The notes under the pieces are model-generated. The model was not told the origin of the DNA. It saw only the letters and a list, made by a program, of their open reading frames with translations, and ran no database searches. Position numbers and translations under genes: made by a program. Positions 47,294 through 56,200 of a stretch of 64,000 nucleotides of DNA are shown one piece after another. The stretch's first letter is position 1; every line of letters begins with the position of its first letter. Source of the stretch: Congeria kusceri (taxonomy: Eukaryota > Mollusca > Bivalvia > Myida > Dreissenidae); NCBI GenBank assembly GCA_027627225.1, contig CM051029.1, forward strand, positions 10,814,715 to 10,878,714, in the 5' to 3' direction.

Positions 47294-50200
47294 GTATGTA
47301 CATTTGTTTATATTTATACAATTAACAATTCAACAAGTATATATCATATCACACAGTGCAATGAGTTTATCTAAACTCTTATAATTGTCATCTTTTGCAC
47401 TTTCGGTTGTATACATCTTATTATACGTGTGCACATGCACATGCGCAAAAAACTAACTCGATTAGTACATGTGTACTGTTTTTCTTGTCGTAATAGTGGA
47501 ATGCTACCATTTTGCTGCAAATGTACCTTAAACATTAGTATGACCAATACCATCATAAACATCAACCTTAGAGCACATATCATTTATTCATTGTTCACGC
47601 CCGTATACTCGCTCACTCACTCATTTCTTTAGTCTATTACTAACTCACTCTCTCACAGTAGCATTATGAACGTTTTGTATGAACATTTCATTTTAAAGCG
47701 GCACGAAATGCTAGGTATTAGGTGTATTCAAACATGTCGCATTAAGTTACGTACATAAGCTTAGTTTTTAATATTAACTTCTTCCCCCTTGGCTTTGTAT
47801 CTCTCTGTGAGCAATATATAAATCTTCATGCAAATCCATGAACACACTTGCGGACGTTGGATAAACACTTTATGCTCATAAATTGTTAGAATACCCATTT
47901 GTATACCAAAAAGTGTCAATAAAGCTTGCTTCTTTCTCAATACAATTTTTTATATTGTAGTGCATATTATATTTAATATACACAACTGTAAGTGACCGGT
48001 TAAACTATATGGAATAGAGATAATATGATGATGCATGCTATTTATTAAATTGGCTGTGCTTCGTAAATGTTGTTTAGTTTTTTGTATGAATATAAAACAC
48101 ATATTAACAATTAAAACAATTGTTTACAGTGTAGTTTAAATTCGCAATATATCTGACAACGACATATACCCACGTTTGCATCGTTTGTTGTTTCTAGTCA
48201 TACGGAACTAGTTCATGACCAAACATTGGAATAGTGCAAACTTATAAACCTGACACTCATTAATCTTCGTGATACACCGTAAGTGTGTTCTGTTGTTTGC
48301 AATGTTTCGGACGAGTTTATTTTATTGGAATTTATGTTTTGTCAAAATTTTAATACGGGGTAGCGAGAGTGATATTTAATGGTATTGTGGTATGATTGCT
48401 AGCGCCGCACGCCATCGGACAGAGTTCGATTCCTTCTGAGAGCGAACTTTTGTAAAATGTTTATGAGTTATTCTTAAAATATGCATATCATGAGATATTA
48501 ATTGAAAAAATGTATCATCGATTTTGTTTTGGATCTAATTAATATTTATTTCTGTTATTTTTATATTATTCACACAGAAAGGCATGTAACATGTTAAGGA
48601 TCGGTTTCGTTTAATAATTATAATAATAATGTGTAAAATGCTCATGTTTATAAAATGTCGACGACGTTACTCGAACTCCAAACTTCGCATAGCAAGCGCG
48701 GCATCTGTTCCACTACACCATTTGCGCTTTACGATTTATAAACATATACGATATTCATTTACATTCTGGAATTTGCTATGATACGTTCGATTTTTGCCGG
48801 AGTATCTATAAATAAACCCCGATTGCATACGGAATATTAATGAGTGTCAGGTTAATAATTTCACACTATAGGTGACACAAGAGTTGTATATCTTGTGAAT
48901 AATATAATCTAAACACACACTCAGAAAAATTATGTGTTCGCGAATATTCGACTAATGGAAGATGTATTGCATTGTAATTTTATAGATAAATAATCGACGC
49001 AGTTTACCGGTACTTCGGTGTGCCAATATAAATCATACGTATTAACAATCGATTAATTAGTTTATTTAAGATCGTTCTTTGTACTGGATTCATACTTTGT
49101 CAGCGATGTTTCTCAACTACGTATTTAATCGTTGATAATGATGCATAGATCACATTTAAAGGTACCCTATCGTGAACGCATGTTTGAAAATGTGTGTGAA
49201 GTATAGTTGCAAATGGATACTTGGAGAAATTCAATAGCCGTAGCCTCGCCTAAAGGTTATCACATCAAAACCAATAAATAATACCCGTAGACGACTGCAA
49301 ACAAGCTTGCCAATGCATAAACACTTTGACAGCTAAGTAAATATATAATATACGTTGTATTAAATGTATACCCAATAATTTATAACATACAAATACGTCA
49401 CTAAATAAACACACGCACAGTACTAATCAAACAGGCAAGAAATGATTGCTTTTTATTAATATATTTCTTTTATCAAATGTTTGCACTACAGAAATTGACA
49501 AAACATAAAGAAATGCATGTATAAATAACACTTTATTCTCTTGTACATACTGTCTAAACAGCAATAGGCCAGATCTCTAGTATGAAAAAATCTATGTACT
49601 ATTTTGACAGACAATTCCTAGCTCTGTTTTGTGTTTGGCAAAACATTTATTTGTATTAAAATATAATTGCTAAAATATATTTTCATCAAGGACAGAATAT
49701 GCTCCATGTTGATGCCTTGCAAATGCTAAGGTATCAACACAAAACCATTATTATTTAATACAGGTGACGCAACAACCCCGGCACTGAATTTGGATACCAA
49801 TGATGTTTTCGTCAATAGCAGTGTAACATTTACATGCTCAACGTCAACTCCAGCGATTCTTGTTTTGTGGTATAAAACAGACAAAGATTCCACTACAAAA
49901 ATACGAGTCAGTAGTCAACTGTGGTTAGAAGACAATAAGACATGCGCTAGAGTCAATAGTACTATGCCATGTTCGTGTAAGTCTTCACAGATCTATACAT
50001 GTTCTATTCCTTCAGTGACTTTGGCAAATGACGGTCAACGATGGTATTGCACAGCTGTAATATATGGAGTGTATCTTGACAGCAACATTTATACCTTCGG
50101 ATTAATATGTAAGTATGTAATAAAGTAATATATGTTAATTGTCGCAATATCATTCAATATTTTTTCTGCTCCTATTTTTTATACAATTACTACTACTACC

Positions 50201-53200
50201 ACTACTACTACAACAACAACAACAACAACAACTACTACTACTACTACTACCACTACTACTTCTACTACTACAACTACTACAACTAGTGCTACTGCTACTA
50301 GAGAGAGATACGGAGATACAAAGATACAGACATACAGAGAGACAGAGAGAGCGAGATACAGAGAGACAGAGAGAGAGAGACAGAGAGTGAGAGAGTCAGA
50401 GACAGAGAGAGAGAGGGGGGGAGGGAGAGAGAGAGAGAGAGAGAGAGAGAAGAGAGGGAGAGAGAGAGAGAGAGAGAGAGAAAGAGTCCCTTCAGCACTA
50501 AGTCGCAGCAGCATTCTTTTTCAAGGTCTAACAACTTTGCCTCTTCAAGTATGGCACTACATTTACTATTTTGAACTTCAGTACAATATAATTAGTTTGT
50601 GATATTCGGAGTTTCTCGTTAGGTCCATCGAAATGCAGAAAAAACAATATTGGTAAAAGTCCCAAACTATATTATCGTTGTAAGAAACAGAAAGTGAAAA
50701 CGTGTGATTTGCCAGAAATGTAAAAATGAAGTTCCATTAAATAAACATGTATTTGTTTAAAATATCAGACATTATCAAACAAATAATAATACAATCATAC
50801 TCAAAGATAGAAATTCTTTTATAAAAAATGTAGTTTAACATCATATTGACGATTTAATCAATAAGTCATGTTTGTGTATTTTAGGAACGGGGAGTAATAC
50901 ACTGGCCTTGATCATGGCAAAATTGAAAGCAAAGTACTGAAAGCAATGAATCAGTTTTAATACGTGAAAAGTTAGATAACGTGGATAAATAGAATATTAG
51001 GTAAGTGTTGAATAAAGATCAAGTTTATTATGCTCGGCACGAACATGAAAAGCACGCGCCAAGACTCGCATGATAGACTTAATCTTTATTCAACACTAAC
51101 CTTATATTCTCTTTCCCGAAAAATAAGAGTAAGCGTGGGCCCTGGTTTTACGGTTTAAATTTTAAACAATGGTGACGTCCAGTTGTTACGTCGGGTCGTT
51201 TAAAGATACAGAACTGATATTTGTCATGTTTTATTGGTTTGTGTTTATTGTATGACATGTTCATGTCATTATACTTTTGGCAGTGAAATACTTAGTGCAT
51301 CAAGCATCTATTTTGATAATGACAAGTACATTATTTAAGGTCTTAGGTCAGTTGAGATGTGACTATTTAGTATTTACTGCCGGGTGTTAATTAGCAGAAT
51401 CACTATTGTTGCACAAAACCTTTTGCAGAACATGGTCGGAGAAGATTTGGAGAAATTAGATGCTTATTACGGCGTTTGGCGGAATTATTCTATTGTGCGC
51501 ATTTTGCTCGCCTCTGATTTTATCGAAAACGAAACACAATAGTTTTATTTTTATTTTGCTCGCTCGTTTTTTTGCATTGCAATTGGAAGATATCATCCAT
51601 TATCTTCCGTGTATTTCCTTCGTTCACAAGGATTCCAAATGTAGACTTTTACTTTCGGCTTTGCTGTCTTGTATGCTTCTTCTTTGATTCAACTCTGATC
51701 TATTATCTCAGATAAAGACATCAAAATAACTTATTTACATATTCTTGATTTTTGAATGTCAAAATATAGGTATCTGCAAATACTAAAACTCAGCTCTAAA
51801 AAAGCTAAATATTCTTTGAAAAATAACAGTTAAAAGCTGTGGCAGGAACATACCATCACCGGATGTAAAGTCTGTTCCACTAACCATTTTAGCTATTACA
51901 ATTGCTGTTTCTTTATCAATGACACACTATTTCCAGTAACGGAAGATACATACATGAGCAGTAAGAACACGGTGAATGAAATTTCCATTTTGTAGAGTGT
52001 TCGAAACAATGGTTAAGCATTTATTCTGAGTATTTCGAAAATCAAAGCTCATTTGATTCAGGTGAGGCCTGTCAATCGTAACAGAGGTTTTGTTCCAATT
52101 TGAAATGCATAAATACAATAAGACATTCTACCAAATGTATGGTGTCTGTAAATTGTTTCATTTCCAGTGCCGCTCGCTTCTTTGACCATTCAACCAGAGG
52201 CACCCCTTTCGTACCCTGTTCTCAATGTCCCATCGACGTTCACATGCATCTCTTCACAGAGCCGACCTGCGCCTAGTATTCAATGGTTTAATGATACGGT
52301 GAACATCACCAACCTAGCTAAATATACATACTCCGCTGACGTCGCAATGAGCAGTTTGCAATATACACCGAACACGTACGAGTATAGTGGTGGAATTTTA
52401 TCCTGTGTTGCAAGTTATGAGTTCAAAGCCATCAGCATAGTTCTAACAACCACAAAGAGCATTCGCGTACAATGTAAGTACTTTATTACTGTTTAAATTT
52501 ACTTGCTGTCTTTGTTTTGAACGATTGTATGCGTCGTGTTAATGCCATTCTCTATTTTATAGTGTTTATATAGAAATGATGGAACACCAAAATATGTCTG
52601 GTTATTCGAACAAAACAGTGGATAATCGTTTATTCAACGGATCAATTTACTTTCAGCTAAATATTTGAGACGTTGTCATGTTTTCTTTTTATCCAGTCCC
52701 CGTTTCCAAACCGATATTGACTGTCAACAACATAACTATATCTAGCACGATCACGATACGAGAGTGCAGAGTTATACATTTGAATTGTTCCTCCTCCGGA
52801 TATCCACCTCCCTCTTATCACTGGACCTACCCAGGAGGACAGTCCGTCGGTGCCCTGCTGTCGTTAAACGTCACTCGCAGTAACGGACGCGTTTCATGCA
52901 TGGCATTGAACTTCATGTATTCATTGAATGGAACCAACAGTACACAGCCCACACAGAGCTTTACCGCACTGGATATACATTTGCTATGTAAGCAGTGTTT
53001 AATGTTATGTTGAAATGTATAATGTTCAATGTTCTTAGAACTTCCAACATGTATCTTTTATTCAACTGCAATTATCATTGAATACTAGATTGTGATTTCT
53101 GCAATTACAGATCCGCCATCCATAACACGATTATTAAATAAGGACATCAATTTAGAAATCGTTGATAACAATATCAGAGTACTGAGGGGTGATAACATCA

Positions 53201-56200
53201 GCATTGAATGTGCGAGTGACGCCAATCCCCCGGCTACTGTATTCTGGCAACGACAGACTGTCAATTACTCTACACTGACAGTGACCAGTGTACTGCATGA
53301 TACAGTCTGGACATGCACAGCAACAAACACTATGACAGAAACTGACGGAACGACATCAACCGGCACTGTGACCAGAAACGTGTCCGCTACAGTATTGTGT
53401 AATTGCAATACCCATATGTTGAGTACAAGTTAACAATTCGTATACGTATTATAATTTACCAAATGCGTAACTGATCTTCTTTCAGTATATGATCACATGA
53501 TTTGTTACGGAGGAAGTATCATCATGCTCTCAAACACGGCCTCAATGCACGTTTACATTTGTAAAATATAGATGTTGCATTACTGGTTTGGATAAGGAAA
53601 CAATCAATAACATATTTTATTCCTAGTACAATGCAACACTTGCACCGTTCATACCAAATTATGTATGTTGTTCTCGCTTTTTATTTTTGTTAAATATTAG
53701 CGATGCATTTTACGGAATCCTGAGTCCGCCAGTAGCATTCAGACATGTCTAAAACCACTAAAATGCGACAACGCGAAGTGCATTTCAATTCTTTGGATAT
53801 TTTTCAATGTGTTGTTAGAATGTTTGAGTTAATTGTTTCGTAAATAGTTAAACATTTCCTTATATGTAACAATTAACTATAAATCAAAATGTAATTTTTT
53901 TCGTAGACGGTCCTGCCCTTCCTACGATCACGTATAGCATTCTACAACACTCAGATAAAAGTTGGATTGCAAAAACAAACGAAACCATAAGAGTTATAGT
54001 AGGAAGTACTGTTCGGTTGATGTGTTCAGTAGACAGTGTGCCAACTTCAATATACTCATGGGGCTCCGGACACGACGGGGACATTCGAAACATATCTAAT
54101 ATCACGCGCACAACGGTCAAGAACTACACATGCACGGTAAAGAATATCATGAACACCACATTTAAAGGAAACGTTAATGGTAGCAACCATTCATCAGTAA
54201 ACCTAAACTTACTGTGTAAGTATTATAGTCGACTATTTTCTTCACCATTCACTATCAATGCATTACATATATAGTTGTTTTTAATCAATTTATTAGCCAA
54301 TAATTATTACCTTTTAGATGGTCCTGAGAATATAGAAGCAAAGTTCAACAACATCAAACAGATAGACCAAGTACTTACAGTTATTAAAGGCTGGTCGTTC
54401 ACAATAGCATGTTTTGCAAGCAGTAATCCAGCTCCTAGTATTTCTTGGTATGGCCCTGGAGCTCCAGAAGGAAATGTCCTGTCTATTACCAATGCGAGCA
54501 CTAACATGGACAGAAATTTAACATGCAACGCAGTTAACACCATGATAGATAGCGTAGGACATAGCGTAAACGAGACAGCGCACCTAACAATTACCCTTGA
54601 TATACTATGTAAGTAATGTTAGTCAAAATTGACTTCATTTGTACAGAGATTGGTTTATTTTAATATCAAACTTGTTCTAGATTTTGAATATGAATACCAA
54701 TTTTTATTGATTTCCTTCTTGCGATTGTATTACATTCGAATATTCATAACATAAAAATGGTTTCCATAAATAACTGCATGTATACCTAAATATAAATTGC
54801 TTAGTTTTACAAATGTATGATACGATTAATTGATGCTACAGACCCACCGACTGTTGAACGTTTGCAGAACCAAAGCGCTCTACTCAACACGTCTCTAACG
54901 GTTACATGCACCTTAACAAATGTTGGTAATCCACCAGCCTTGACCTTTACATGGATAAGGAAAGACACGAGTACAGTGGTGGGTACAGAACAAACACTAA
55001 CAATCAGCAATATTGGATTGACCGACGAAGAGAATACCAATGTAATGCATCAAACATAATGCAGCCTATTGAAAATGAAGTTGTGTATTGATTTAGTCAA
55101 TCGACATTCTATATAAATGTTGAATGTAAGTTAAATAATTGCTACGTTTATATTTAACTGATGTTATTTTTATTAGACAATTATATGGAAATAACATTCA
55201 TTCTGTTGACATCACGCATATAAAGTTGCTTAATTATCAAGACAAACACGTACCTAAGTTAAAACCATTCCGGCGTTTGTAGAAGTGGTGAGTAAAACGT
55301 TAGAGAATGGGTGTATAATGTTTCTATTGCAAATAACTTGCACGATGCAATAGGTTTTTATTATCATGCTTATTCGCCACTCCGTGTTTTGCTTTTTGTC
55401 CCAGCCTTCTTAACTTTTGGAAAATTAATGTATAATTGACCAAAGCGATATTAACCACAATTAACTGTAATTAATAATCCGTTATTTCTACCACATTTGC
55501 CTAAATAGTTCTTGTTGTGTATGATACAATATCCACTTTATTCAAAAAGTTTGTAGTGATATATTGGTGTTCAAATATATATTTCACAAGCAAGTTTTCT
55601 TCCAGACGTGTCATATATACGGGCATTCAAAGCACATGAATCAAGCACTAACATCACTGTTGACCAAGGCGAAACATCAGAACTGGTATGTGATGCCGAT
55701 GGTGACCCTCAACCTTCTGTTCGTATCGTCAATGCGACTCGTGGAAATGAAACAATCCTTGTTGAGACTGAAGCACATAAAGCCAAATCATACATACATC
55801 GAGCAAGATGTGAATATGATGCCGGAAGCTATAAATGCCTCGCTAACAACCGTTTTAACCAAGGACAACTAAAACAGTCACTGGCTCTACTCGTTAACTG
55901 TAAGTTATGAGGTACATATGTTTATCATACCGTACTTAGTAACGAGTAAATATATCGGCTATACATATTTTATAGTGCATACAATACAACTGTGTTCTTG
56001 TACAGGTGCACCAAGAGCATCGCCCTTTTCACCTCCTATCACAGAACAGTACAGAGCTCCTAACGACTCGGCAGTGTTTACCTTCACAATCATGGCCTAT
56101 CCTGAGCCACAATCTTCAGACTTAATTTGGTACAAACGTGTAGATGATGGATGGAAAGGTGTGTCCAGTGACTCCAACAACTTTCTGATTAATACCTCTG

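Larger units (their letters stand above)
48231..48869. mobile_element. Non-autonomous TIR element (Tc1/mariner-like, TA target), about 0.64 kb
   Basis: 34-base terminal inverted repeats lie at 48231-48264 and 48836-48869, with 4 mismatches and a perfect 16-base core CCTGACACTCATTAAT. The matching D position (about 62705, ATTGGTAGTTGACAC) is an empty site, so insertion happened after duplication, or clean loss occurred in D. TA at both ends suggests a TA target duplication. It carries two tRNA-like modules and no coding capacity. Confidence 0.82.
44060..49390. repeat. Duplicated block, copy 1 (5' unit of gene C)
   Basis: Aligns along its length with 58925-63225. Shared landmarks: ACACCACTGAGCATTCAAG (44354/59217), GGAAAGGTCTTCAGAC (44575/59688), GCCCGCAATCTACCGGGACGCAGC (45448/60559), the leader exon (47245/61684) and TTTACCGGTACTTCGGTGTG (49002/62842). 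It begins with sequence homologous to the 3' flank of gene B, yet no receptor gene precedes it. Confidence 0.85.

Noticed and set aside
50132..50602. Thr-rich then Arg/Glu-rich open frame after gene C D1
   Set aside because: Produced by ACT and GA repeats inside an intron.
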